The position numbers and the translations under genes are program-made. Positions 33,410 to 41,964 of a stretch of 64,000 nucleotides of DNA are shown here, one piece after another. This stretch comes from DASWLF01 sp963768765 (GTDB lineage: Bacteria > Desulfobacterota > Desulfobaccia > Desulfobaccales > 0-14-0-80-60-11), in the NCBI GenBank assembly GCA_963768765.1, contig CAVYJK010000025.1:1-64000 (forward strand). The letters are read 5' to 3'. Positions within the stretch are counted from its first letter, which is position 1. Every line of letters starts with the position of its first letter. The notes beneath the pieces were generated by a model that was not told the DNA's origin, did not search any database, and saw nothing but the letters and a program-made list of their open reading frames with translations.

Positions 33410-34602
33410 ATGGTTGACGGAAAGAGAAGCCCAATCCGCGGTGGCGGCCGCGCCCCCAAGGTGGCAATCTCGGTGGCGCTCCTGGTCATGGCCCTGGCCT
33501 GTGGTGACCGAAATACCTATGCGCCGCCGCCGCCGCCCAAGGTCACGGTCAGTCAGCCCCTGAAAAAGCCCGTGACCGATTACCTGGACTTCACCGGCAA
33601 CGCCGTGGCCTTTAACACCGTGCCCCTGCGCGCCCGGGTAGAGGGCTTCCTGGAAAAGGTTTTGTTCCAGGATGGCGGGACGGTGAAAAAAGGGCCAGCC
33701 GTTGTTCATCATCCAGCAGGAACAATATCAGGCCCAACTCCAGAAGGCGGAAGCCTCGGTCCTGTCCGAAAAGGCCCAACTGGAGCACGCCCAAACCGAA
33801 TTTGACCGCTACTCCCGGCTGGTCAAGCAGGATGCCGCGGCCCAAACGGACGTGGACCGCTGGCATTACGAGCGGGATTCGCGCCGGGCCGCGGTCATGG
33901 CCGCCCAGGCCCAGGTGGTCCTGGCCAAACTCAACCTGAGCTATACCCGGATCACCGCCCCCTTTAACGGGCGCATGGGCCGCCATCTCAAGGACCCGGG
34001 CGCCCTGGTGGGCGCCGGCGAAAAGACCCTGCTGGCCGAAATCAACCAGATTGACCCCATCTATGTCTATTTCAACATCAATGAGCAAGACCTACTCCGG
34101 GTCCGGGGGAAGAAACCGGAACCGGCTGAGGAGACCGAGAAAAAGCAACACCCCGTGGACGTCGGGTCTCGCCGATGAAACGGGCTATCCGCATAAGGGG
34201 TACCTGGATTTTGCCGCCATCTCCCTTAATCCCACCACCGGCAGCCTGCAACTGCGGGCCATCCTTCGCAATCCGGACGCCGTCATCCTGCCGGGATTGT
34301 TCGCCCGGGTGCGGGCCCCGATCGCGGAAGCCAAGGAAGCCCTGCTGGTGCCGGAAGTCGCCCTCAGCTATGACCAGATGGGCCCCTTTGTCCGCCTGGT
34401 GAACGAGAAGAACGTGGTGGAGCGCCGGGGGGTCAAACTCGGCGTCCAGGTTGGCACCGACCGTGTAGTCTTGGAAGGTTTGCAGGGGGAGGAGTGGGTG
34501 GTCGTTGCCGGGTTGTTGCGGGCCATCCCCGGCAGGCAGGTGACCCCCGAAAAGACCACCTTAGGCCCCAAAGCCGCCAGTCCCAAACCTCAGCCCAGAT
34601 AG
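33410..34602 (+). CDS. RND efflux membrane-fusion (periplasmic adaptor) protein, two frame breaks
   Basis: Links the inner-membrane pump to the outer-membrane duct. Three overlapping frames make one protein of about 397 residues: lipoprotein-like N-terminus (VALLVMALACGDRN) and VTDYLDFTGNAVAFNTVPLRARVEGFL up to about 33695; then the helical hairpin (QYQAQLQKAEASVLSEKAQL) and lipoyl part (SYTRITAPFNGRMG) to about 34165; then the beta-barrel part (GYLDFAAISLNPTTGSLQLR, LVPEVALSYDQMG). Each break fits one extra G in a GGG run. The RND pump begins 8 bases downstream. Sequence error is the simplest reading; otherwise the pump is dead. Confidence 0.85.
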
Positions 34603-34610
34603 GCCGCCCC

Positions 34611-37600
34611 ATGATCTCCACCTTTTTCATCAATCGGCCCATCTTCGCCAACGTCATCGCCATTATCATCATCATTCTCGGCCTGGTCTGCCTGTTTAAT
34701 CTGCCGGTGTCCCAGTATCCCAACATCGTCCCGCCCACCATTCAGGTGTCCACCAGTTACCCGGGGGCCAGCGCCGACGTGGTCGCCACCACCGTGGGCA
34801 TCCCCATCGAACAGGCGGTCAACGGCGTCAAAAACTCCATCTATATGTCCTCCACCAGCGGCAGTGACGGGAGTTACATCTTAACCATTACCTTCGCGGT
34901 GGGCACCGATCTCGATACCTCCCTGGCCCTGGTGCAGAATTTTGTCAACGGGGTCATGGCCCAACTGCCCCAAACCGTTCAGGCCCTGGGCGTTACGGTC
35001 AGGGAAGTTTCCACCAATATCTTGCAGGTGGTCAGTCTCTATTCGGACGACGACCGCTATGACGAAACCTTCCTGTCCAATTACGGCATCATCAATCTGC
35101 AGTATCCCCTGGCCCGTCTCCCCGGGATCGCCCAGGTCAGGGTCATTGGCGCCGGTGCGTACAGCATGCGGGTGTGGCTGGACCCCAACAAGCTGCAATA
35201 CTACCAGCTCACCACCATGGATGTGGTGAATGCCATCCAACAGCAAAACGTCCAGGTGGTGGCGGGGCAACTGGGGGGGCCGCCGGTGCCGTCCGACCAG
35301 GCCTTTCAGTTCACCATCAACGCCTTGGGAAGGCTCTCCGACGCCTCCCAGTTCGAAAACATCATTGTCAAGATGGTGCGTGGCGAGGAGGCCGCCCAGA
35401 TCGTCCGGGTGAAAGATCTGGCCCGGGTGGAACTGAGCCAGCAGTCTTTCAGCAATTTTTCCGGGCTGAGCGGGCATAAGGCCGCCCATATCGTGATTTA
35501 CTCCTTGCCGGAGGCCAACGCCATCAATGTCGGCCAGGAAGTGCGTAAGGCCATGGGCGAGATGAGCAAGGAGTTCCCGGCAGGCCTGAAGTATGCCATC
35601 TATTACGACACCACGGTGTTTATCAGCCAGGCCATCGACGCCGTGTACCATACCCTGTATGAAGCCGGCATCCTGGTGCTCATCGTCATCATGGTGTTCC
35701 TCCAGAACTGGCGCGCCACCCTGGTGCCCGCCACCACCGTGCCGGTGACCATCATCGGCGCCTTTGCCGCCATAGCCCTGCTGGGCTTCACGGTCAATCT
35801 GATGACCCTGTTTGCCTTGATTCTGGCCATCGGCATTGTGGTGGACGACGCCATCGTCATTGTGGAAAACTCGTCCCACTATGTGGAACAGGGGCTCTCG
35901 CCCCACGATGCGGCCGTCAAGGCCATGAGCGAATTGACCGGCCCGGTGATGGGCATCACCCTGGTGCTCACCGCGGTCTTTTTGCCCGCCGCCTTCATGC
36001 CGGGCATCACCGGCCAGCTCTTCCGCCAGTTCGCCCTGGTGATCGCCTCCACCGCCGTCATCAGCGCCCTGAACGCCTTGACCCTGAAGCCGGCCCAGTG
36101 CGCCCTCTACCTGCGCCCCCGGGACCCCAAGAAAAAGCCCAACGCCTTCTACCGCGGCTTCAACCGCGTCTATGGGGTGGTGGAAACGGCTTATGTCGAC
36201 CTGGTGCGCTGGATGGTGCAGCGCCCCGGGCTCATGGCCCTGGTGTTTTTTCTCATTATCGGCCTGGGCGGCCTGCTCTTCGCCCTGCACCCCACCGGCT
36301 TTCTGCCCGAAGAAGACCAGGGGTACGCCATTGTCGTGGGGATGCTCCCCGAAGGGGCCTCCCAACCCCGGGTAAAGGAGGTTTCCGACCAGGTCGACGC
36401 CGTTCTGAAGAAGACCCCGGGCATCGCTTCCTGGGTGACCATGGGCGGCTTTTCCATCCTGGACACCGCCAATGTCTCCACGATCTTCACCACCTTTGTC
36501 ATCTACGAGGGCTGGGATAAACGCGGCGCCGCCTTGAGCCAGGAGCGGATTGTCGCCAATGTGCAGCGGCAGCTGGGCGGTCTGGAACAGGCGGAGTTTG
36601 CCGTGCTGGTGCCGCCGCCCATCAGCGGTCTGGGACAGTCCGGCGGCTTTCAGATGATGGTGGAGGACCGGAAAAGCCTGGGGCTGGAAGCGTTGACGGA
36701 AACCACCATGGAAATTATCAGGGCCGCCCACGCCCAATCCGGCTTGCAGGGCATCACCACCACCTTCAATCCCCGCAGTCCCCAGCTTTACCTGGATATC
36801 GACCGCACCAAGGTGGAGTCGCTGGAAATTCCCATGAACAATGTGTTCGATACCATCCAGGCCTACCTGGGCTCGGCCTACGTGAACCTCTTCAACAAGT
36901 TCAACCAGACCTACCAGGTCTATGTGCAGGCCGCCGCCCCCTATCGCCTGAGCCCGACGGACATCAAGGACCTTTACGTCCGCAATAACAAGGGGGAAAT
37001 GGTGCCCCTGGGCACCCTCATGACCATCAAACGGATACTGGGCTCCGAACTGCTCACCCGCTACAACCTGTATCCTGCCGTACCCATATATGGCTCGGCC
37101 GCCCCCGGCTTCAGCTCCGGCCAGGCCCTTAACCTCATGGAACAGGTCGCCAAAAACAACCTGCCCCAGGGCGCCTCCTATGACTGGACGGCCACCGCCT
37201 ATCAGGAAAAGCAGGTGGGCAGCCAGGCCTACTTCATCTATGCCCTGGCCATTACCCTGGTATTCCTGGTCCTGGCCGCCCAATACGAAAGCTGGTACAG
37301 CCCCGCCGCGGTTATCCTGGTGGTGCCCATCGCCCTGGTGGGCGTCATCCTGGCGCTCATCTCCCGGGGCCTGGACAACAACCTCTACACCCAGGTAGGC
37401 CTGGTGTTGATGATCGCCCTGGCCAGCAAGAACGCCATCCTGGTGGTGGAATTTGCCCGGGAACTGCACGCCGAAGGCATGTCCATCACCGACGCCGCGG
37501 TGGAGGCCACCCGACGCCGCTTCCGCCCCATTGTCATGACCTCCTTCGCCTTCATCTTAGGCGTGGTGCCGCTGATGAAGGCCGGCGGCGCCGGGGCCGC

Positions 37601-37946
37601 CAGCCAGCAGGCCATCGGCACCGTGGTCTTCGGGGGCATGCTCTCCTCCACCCTCCTGGCCATCCCCTTTGTGCCGGTCTTCTACGTCCTCACCCAGCGC
37701 CTGAGTGAACGACGCCGGAAGCCTGAACCCACGGGGAAACCACTGGAAAAGATAAGGAAATCTAGCCGCAGGCTTTACCGGGAAAGTACACCTCAAAATC
37801 CCCCTAAATCCCCCTTTAGAAAAGGGGAACTTAAAAGCCCTGCAGGCATTTTCCCCCCTTTTAAAAGGGGGGGCAGGGGGGATTTTCATTCTCGCGGGTC
37901 ACCACTAACTGGCCAGGCGCGTTTAGCCTGCGTTGTCCAGGCTTGA
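34611..37946 (+). CDS. RND efflux pump, HAE1/AcrB family inner-membrane transporter
   Basis: Proton-driven export of hydrophobic compounds. From the ATG at 34611 (MISTFFINRPIFANVIAIII) the frame gives about 1,111 residues with the twelve membrane helices and two periplasmic loops of the family, including the proton-relay helix GIVVDDAIVIVEN and the repeat-half LMIALASKNAILVVEFAREL. The expected C-terminus lies near VPVFYVLTQRLSERRR; the frame continues about 70 residues through a hairpin repeat (PQNPPKSPFRKGELK, PPFKRGGRGDF), so the native stop may have been replaced by the insertion. Confidence 0.92.
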   Translation: MISTFFINRPIFANVIAIIIIILGLVCLFNLPVSQYPNIVPPTIQVSTSYPGASADVVATTVGIPIEQAVNGVKNSIYMSSTSGSDGSYILTITFAVGTDLDTSLALVQNFVNGVMAQLPQTVQALGVTVREVSTNILQVVSLYSDDDRYDETFLSNYGIINLQYPLARLPGIAQVRVIGAGAYSMRVWLDPNKLQYYQLTTMDVVNAIQQQNVQVVAGQLGGPPVPSDQAFQFTINALGRLSDASQFENIIVKMVRGEEAAQIVRVKDLARVELSQQSFSNFSGLSGHKAAHIVIYSLPEANAINVGQEVRKAMGEMSKEFPAGLKYAIYYDTTVFISQAIDAVYHTLYEAGILVLIVIMVFLQNWRATLVPATTVPVTIIGAFAAIALLGFTVNLMTLFALILAIGIVVDDAIVIVENSSHYVEQGLSPHDAAVKAMSELTGPVMGITLVLTAVFLPAAFMPGITGQLFRQFALVIASTAVISALNALTLKPAQCALYLRPRDPKKKPNAFYRGFNRVYGVVETAYVDLVRWMVQRPGLMALVFFLIIGLGGLLFALHPTGFLPEEDQGYAIVVGMLPEGASQPRVKEVSDQVDAVLKKTPGIASWVTMGGFSILDTANVSTIFTTFVIYEGWDKRGAALSQERIVANVQRQLGGLEQAEFAVLVPPPISGLGQSGGFQMMVEDRKSLGLEALTETTMEIIRAAHAQSGLQGITTTFNPRSPQLYLDIDRTKVESLEIPMNNVFDTIQAYLGSAYVNLFNKFNQTYQVYVQAAAPYRLSPTDIKDLYVRNNKGEMVPLGTLMTIKRILGSELLTRYNLYPAVPIYGSAAPGFSSGQALNLMEQVAKNNLPQGASYDWTATAYQEKQVGSQAYFIYALAITLVFLVLAAQYESWYSPAAVILVVPIALVGVILALISRGLDNNLYTQVGLVLMIALASKNAILVVEFARELHAEGMSITDAAVEATRRRFRPIVMTSFAFILGVVPLMKAGGAGAASQQAIGTVVFGGMLSSTLLAIPFVPVFYVLTQRLSERRRKPEPTGKPLEKIRKSSRRLYRESTPQNPPKSPFRKGELKSPAGIFPPFKRGGRGDFHSRGSPLTGQARLACVVQA
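37798..37889. repeat. CCCCCTAAATCCCCCTTT-type interspersed hairpin repeat
   Basis: Two short hairpins (CCCCTTTAGAAAAGGGG and CCCCCTTTTAAAAGGGGG). It is read through by the RND pump frame. A related copy lies at 48821-48910 between rplT and pheS. Confidence 0.7.
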
Positions 37947-38157
37947 AGCAGCCGCTTGGCGCAGGCTAAAGCCTGCGGATACAAAGATACCTGTTCATCT
38001 CGTTACCAAGCTGGGCTTGGGAACGTATCTGACAGCCAAGCTGAGCTTGGCACCCCTGGCCGTTCCCAAGTGCAACTTGGGAACGAGAAGAAGATTTAGA
38101 TGTAGCGTAGGCGCCCTCGCCTGCGCCGAACACCCGAGGGCGGGTGTTCTACATTTT
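37942..38157. repeat. Composite palindromic repeat array, right of the RND operon
   Basis: Contains GCAGGCTAAAGCCTGC, AGCTGGGCTTGGGAACG, GCCAAGCTGAGCTTGGC and GTTCCCAAGTGCAACTTGGGAAC palindromes, then the 56-bp module at 38100-38155, which matches 30324-30379 at 54 of 56 positions. The gap 37947-38381 holds no gene besides these repeats. Confidence 0.75.
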
Positions 38158-38381
38158 TCAGGCCGAAAAGGAGATTTTTGTTAGCGCTCTCAGTCCGGTT
38201 TATTTTGCACGTTATTCTTTTTGGCCCAGCATTGCCAAAGATACCAGCCGGGCCAGGGTGAATCTGGAGTTTCTCTGAAATACTTTTACAGATCTTACAA
38301 CGGCCATGCCAAACAAAGAAAAAGGCAGGGGCTATCGCACCCTGCCTTGGTTGCCTTATACCGAAAACCGAAAACGGTCTT

Positions 38382-40340
38382 CTAATTAAACGTCCCCCAG
38401 ACCACTTTTTTCTTCTGGGCCGGCTGCTCCAGGAGCTTAAGCGCCCCCTGGAGGATGCCGTCGGCGTCCAGGCCGTATTTTTGCCGCAGCACATCCTGGG
38501 AGCCGTGCTCCACGAAGGTGTCGGGGATGCCCAGGCGCTTCACCGCCAAGCCAAAGAGTCCCCGGTCGGCCAACAACTCCAGGACGGCGCTGCCGAAGCC
38601 GCCGGCCGCGACGTTCTCTTCCACCGTGAGCACCCGGCCGTGGCTGGCCGCCAGGGTGAGGATCAGGTTTTCATCCAGGGGCTTGATGAAGCGGGCGTTC
38701 ACCACGGTAGCGCTGAAACCCTGTTTCTGCAGGTCTTCGGCCGCGGAGAGGGCCGGATAGACGGAGGCCCCCACCGCCAGGATGAGCAGGTCTTGGCCTT
38801 CCCGGAGGAGTTCGGCCTTGCCCAGGGGAATCTTGTTGAGGGTGGAAGAAAAGACCACCCCCACGCCCCGGCCCCGGGGATACCGGAGGGCGACAGGGCC
38901 CGGGTGATCCACCGCGGTGTAGAGCATGTCCCGGAGCTCGTTTTCGTCTTTGGGGGCCATGAGGACCAGGTTGGGCAAGTGCCGCAGATAGGAGAGGTCG
39001 AAGAGCCCCTGGTGGGTTTCGCCGTCTTCGCCCACCACCCCGCTCCGGTCCAGGGCAAAGACCACCGGCAGGTTCTGCAGGCAGACGTCGTGGAGCACCT
39101 GGTCGTAGGCCCGCTGCAGAAAGGTGGAGTAGATGGCCGCCACCGGCCGCATACCCTCCAGGGCCAGTCCGGCGGCAAAGGTGGTTGCGTGCTGCTCGCA
39201 GATGCCCACGTCAAAGAAGCGGTCCGGGAATTGCTGGCGGAAGTCCCCCAACCCGGTGCCGTCCGGCATGGCCGCGGTGATGGCCACGATGCGTCTGTCT
39301 TCCTTAGCCAGGCGCACCAGGGTGTCCCCGAAGACCTCGGTATAGGTGGGCACGTCGCCCACGCTCTTTTTGGGCTCCCCGGTGTCGGGATCGAACTTGC
39401 CCAGTCCGTGAAACCCCGTGGGGTCCGACTCCGCCGGCTGGTAGCCCTTGCCCTTGGTGGTGAGAACGTGCACCAGGATGGGCCCCCTCAGGTTCTTGAC
39501 GTTGTTGAAGGTCTCGATGAGGTGGTCCAAACGGTGCCCCTTCACCGGCCCCAGGTAGTTGAACTTCAGGGCCTCGAAGAGCATCCCCGGGGTGAAGAAG
39601 GCCTTGAAAGACTCCTCGCCCCGCTTGGCCCAGGCCAGCAGGTCGCCGCCGATGGCCGGAAAGGAGCCCAGCAGGTTCTCCACCTGCTTTTTCAGGAAGA
39701 CCATGGTGGGGGCCGTGAGTTTGCGGCTCAGGAACGACGACAGGGCCCCCACGTTTGGAGCGATGGACATGCCGTTGTCGTTCAGGACCACGATGAGGTC
39801 TTTGTTGAGGTCGCCGGCGTTGTTCAGACCCTCGAAGGCCATGCCGGCGGTCATGGAGCCGTCGCCGATGATGGCGATGACCCGGTTGCGCTCCCGCTTC
39901 AGGCAGCGGGCGGTGGCCATCCCCAGGGCCGCGGAAATGGAGGTGGAGCTGTGCCCGGTGTCGCAGGCGTCGTGCGGGGACTTTCGCACCGCTTGGGAAA
40001 GCCGCTGAGGCCGCCGTGCTGGCGCAGGGTGTGAAAGCGGTCCTGGCGCCCGGTGAGCAGCTTGTGGGTGTAAGCCTGATGGCCCACGTCCCAGACGATC
40101 TTGTCCCGGGGGGAGTCGAAGACGTAGTGCAGGGCAATGGTCAGTTCCACCACCCCCAGGCTGGGGGCCAGATGCCCTCCGGTGCGCGGCCACCGTGGAG
40201 ATGATCTTTTCCCGGATTTCCTGGGCCAGCTGCGGCAGCAACTCCGGGGGCAGTTTCTTCAGTTCCTGCGGGTTGTTAATGGCGCTCAACAAGCGGCGCG
40301 GGGCTGCCGGCCGCGGTCCCTGACGGCTATCCATATTCAT
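38382..40340 (-). CDS. dxs: 1-deoxy-D-xylulose-5-phosphate synthase, frame-broken in this sequence
   Basis: First enzyme of the MEP isoprenoid pathway (pyruvate plus glyceraldehyde 3-phosphate, thiamine-diphosphate dependent). About 650 residues. The segment IALHYVFDSPRDKIVWDVGHQAYTHKLLTG and LRQHGGLSGFPKR lies in another frame at about 39980-40190, bounded by breaks that fit one extra C near 40190 and a C-run change near 39985. The rest is one frame: HSSTSISAALGMATA, AIIGDGSMTAGMAFEGLNNAG (metal/TPP site), DVGICEQHATTFAAGLA and DRSGVVGEDGETHQG. It is downstream of ispA. Breakage in a key gene suggests base-calling error. Confidence 0.92.
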   Translation of the reverse strand: MNMDSRQGPRPAAPRRLLSAINNPQELKKLPPELLPQLAQEIREKIISTVAAHRRASGPQPGGGGTDHCPALRLRLPPGQDRLGRGPSGLHPQAAHRAPGPLSHPAPARRPQRLSQAVRKSPHDACDTGHSSTSISAALGMATARCLKRERNRVIAIIGDGSMTAGMAFEGLNNAGDLNKDLIVVLNDNGMSIAPNVGALSSFLSRKLTAPTMVFLKKQVENLLGSFPAIGGDLLAWAKRGEESFKAFFTPGMLFEALKFNYLGPVKGHRLDHLIETFNNVKNLRGPILVHVLTTKGKGYQPAESDPTGFHGLGKFDPDTGEPKKSVGDVPTYTEVFGDTLVRLAKEDRRIVAITAAMPDGTGLGDFRQQFPDRFFDVGICEQHATTFAAGLALEGMRPVAAIYSTFLQRAYDQVLHDVCLQNLPVVFALDRSGVVGEDGETHQGLFDLSYLRHLPNLVLMAPKDENELRDMLYTAVDHPGPVALRYPRGRGVGVVFSSTLNKIPLGKAELLREGQDLLILAVGASVYPALSAAEDLQKQGFSATVVNARFIKPLDENLILTLAASHGRVLTVEENVAAGGFGSAVLELLADRGLFGLAVKRLGIPDTFVEHGSQDVLRQKYGLDADGILQGALKLLEQPAQKKKVVWGTFN

Positions 40341-40446
40341 TTATCCCCTGAAGGATAATTTATATCAAACATAAGGCTATAAATCATCCATTGCAAGAAC
40401 TAGATATAATTCTAGTCGTAACTTCCAAGAATAACTTTACTTTTGG

Positions 40447-41346
40447 TTAAGAACGCCGCACCAGCAGATAACGGGCCAATTGGCGCAGGGGCTCGGCCCG
40501 GTCGCCGAAAGGCGAAAGTTCCGCCACCGCCTGCTCCACCAGCCGCCGGGCCCATTCCCTGGCCGCCTCCAGCCCCAGCACCGCGGGGTAGGTGGCTTTT
40601 TGGCGCTGGGCGTCCATACCCGGGGCCTTGCCCATTTCCCCGGCTTCGCCCTCCACATCCAGAAGATCATCGGTGACCTGGAAGGCCAGGCCGAATTTTT
40701 CCCCGTAGCCGGTGAGCAGGGTCACTTCACTGCGGCTGCCGCCCCCCACCAGGGCCCCGGTCCGCAAAGCCGCGGTGAGCAAGGCCCCGGTTTTAAGCCG
40801 GTGGATGGTCTCCAGCTCCTTCAGGGTGACTTGGCGGCCTTCGGCCATCAGGTCCAGCATCTGGCCCCCCACCATGCCCTGGTAGCCCGCGGCCTTGCTC
40901 AGCAGCTCCATGACCTCCAGCAGCAGGCCCTCCCGGCCTTCAAACCGGGGGGCTGCGGCCGCCAGGGTATGGAAGGCCTCGGTGAGCAGGCCGTCCCCGG
41001 CCAGGATGGCGGTGGCTTCGTCGAATTGCTTGTGGCAGGTGGGCTGCCCCCGGCGCAGGTCGTCGTCATCCATGGCGGGCAAATCGTCATGGATGAGGGA
41101 ATAGGTGTGGATCATCTCCAGGGCGCAGGCCACCGGCAAGGCCTCCCCGGCGTCCCCTCCCACGGCCTCCGCCGCGGCCAGGCATAAAATGGGCCTGAGC
41201 CTCTTGCCCCCCACAAAAAGACTGTAGTGCATGGCCTGCACCACCCGGAAGGCCGGGCCCCGCACCTGGGGCAGATAGGCCGTAAGGGCCCGGTTGACCA
41301 ACCCCCGCCGCTCTTCAAGATAAGCTTTCAGATCCAACTTTTGCAT
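40447..41346 (-). CDS. ispA: Polyprenyl diphosphate synthase (farnesyl/geranylgeranyl type)
   Basis: 299 residues. Condenses isopentenyl diphosphate with allylic diphosphates. Motifs: FVGGKRLRPILCLA, first aspartate-rich motif HDDLPAMDDDDLRRG (about 91-105), HRLKTGALLTAALR and second motif FQVTDDLLDVEG. Product length cannot be fixed, but the position between xseB and dxs matches the usual ispA order. The ATG lies just behind GGGAG. Feeds C15 or longer prenyl groups to undecaprenyl phosphate and quinones. Confidence 0.93.
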   Translation of the reverse strand: MQKLDLKAYLEERRGLVNRALTAYLPQVRGPAFRVVQAMHYSLFVGGKRLRPILCLAAAEAVGGDAGEALPVACALEMIHTYSLIHDDLPAMDDDDLRRGQPTCHKQFDEATAILAGDGLLTEAFHTLAAAAPRFEGREGLLLEVMELLSKAAGYQGMVGGQMLDLMAEGRQVTLKELETIHRLKTGALLTAALRTGALVGGGSRSEVTLLTGYGEKFGLAFQVTDDLLDVEGEAGEMGKAPGMDAQRQKATYPAVLGLEAAREWARRLVEQAVAELSPFGDRAEPLRQLARYLLVRRS

Positions 41347-41479
41347 CTCCCAAAAACTCTCACCCTAGGACACTAAGATTGCGCCTCACCGTGTTCCTTT
41401 AAGGATGGCGGGCACGGAAGCCCGCCCAACCATCAAAAGATTTTTGGCTCGGTGCGTCTCTGGTCCCTGCGGCCGTCTT

Positions 41480-41746
41480 TTAACTTCCTTCCCCTTCTTC
41501 TTCGGGAAAAGGCCGGGTGAAAAACCGGCCGGCTTCGTCTTTGAGGAGAAGCTCCACCCGCCGTTCCACGTCATCCAGCTTCTGGTGGCAGAGCCGCACC
41601 AGGCGGACCCCTTCCTCAAAGGCGCGCCTGGCCTCCTCCAGGGGCAAATCGCCATGCTCCAGAGAATCCAACACCTCCTCCAGACGCTGCAACGCCGCCT
41701 CGAAACTGGGCTCTGCCTGCGGCTCTTCAGGCTTTTTCCTGGCCAT
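41480..41746 (-). CDS. xseB: Exodeoxyribonuclease VII small subunit
   Basis: 88 residues, the normal length. The family core is clear: SFEAALQRLEEVLDSLEHGDLPLEEARRAFEEGVRLVRLCHQKL (read in parts), an antiparallel helical hairpin that binds several copies to one XseA subunit. AAGGAACTTGCC precedes the start. It is separated from xseA upstream by a multi-hairpin element and lies 133 bases before ispA, so this operon has been opened by the repeat. Confidence 0.93.
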   Translation of the reverse strand: MARKKPEEPQAEPSFEAALQRLEEVLDSLEHGDLPLEEARRAFEEGVRLVRLCHQKLDDVERRVELLLKDEAGRFFTRPFPEEEGEGS

Positions 41747-41766
41747 GGCAAGTTCCTTTTTTGATT

Positions 41767-41961
41767 TGGGGGAGGTGGCCAGGGGCTTTTTCGTAAGTGG
41801 CCCCTGCCCCCTTCCCCTTCCCCAACCCCCATTAAGTTAAATAGTTATTTGGCCTGGGAAGTCGGGGCCGTTGGCCCCGCCTTCCCAGGCCCCTTTTCAG
41901 GGGGTGGCGAGGGGGTTTGGGGGAGGGCGGGGGAATCTTTTCCCCCGGCCCTCCCCCAAGA
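41767..41961. repeat. Multi-hairpin G/C-rich interspersed element, copy C
   Basis: Three-hairpin layout as at 8428 and 15210: GGCCAGGGGC/GCCCCTGCCCCC, GCCTGGGAAG/CTTCCCAGGC and GGGGGAGGGCGGGGGAA/TTCCCCCGGCCCTCCCCC, with the CCCCAACCCCC spacer before hairpin 2 and GGGGGTGGCGAGGGGG after it. It fills the xseA-xseB gap almost exactly. Confidence 0.72.
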
Positions 41962-41964
41962 TCC

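Noticed and set aside
34881..37469. 862-codon open frame antisense to the RND pump
   Set aside because: Low-complexity His/Gly/Asp-rich translation that mirrors the codon structure of the pump gene; no start signal or domain.
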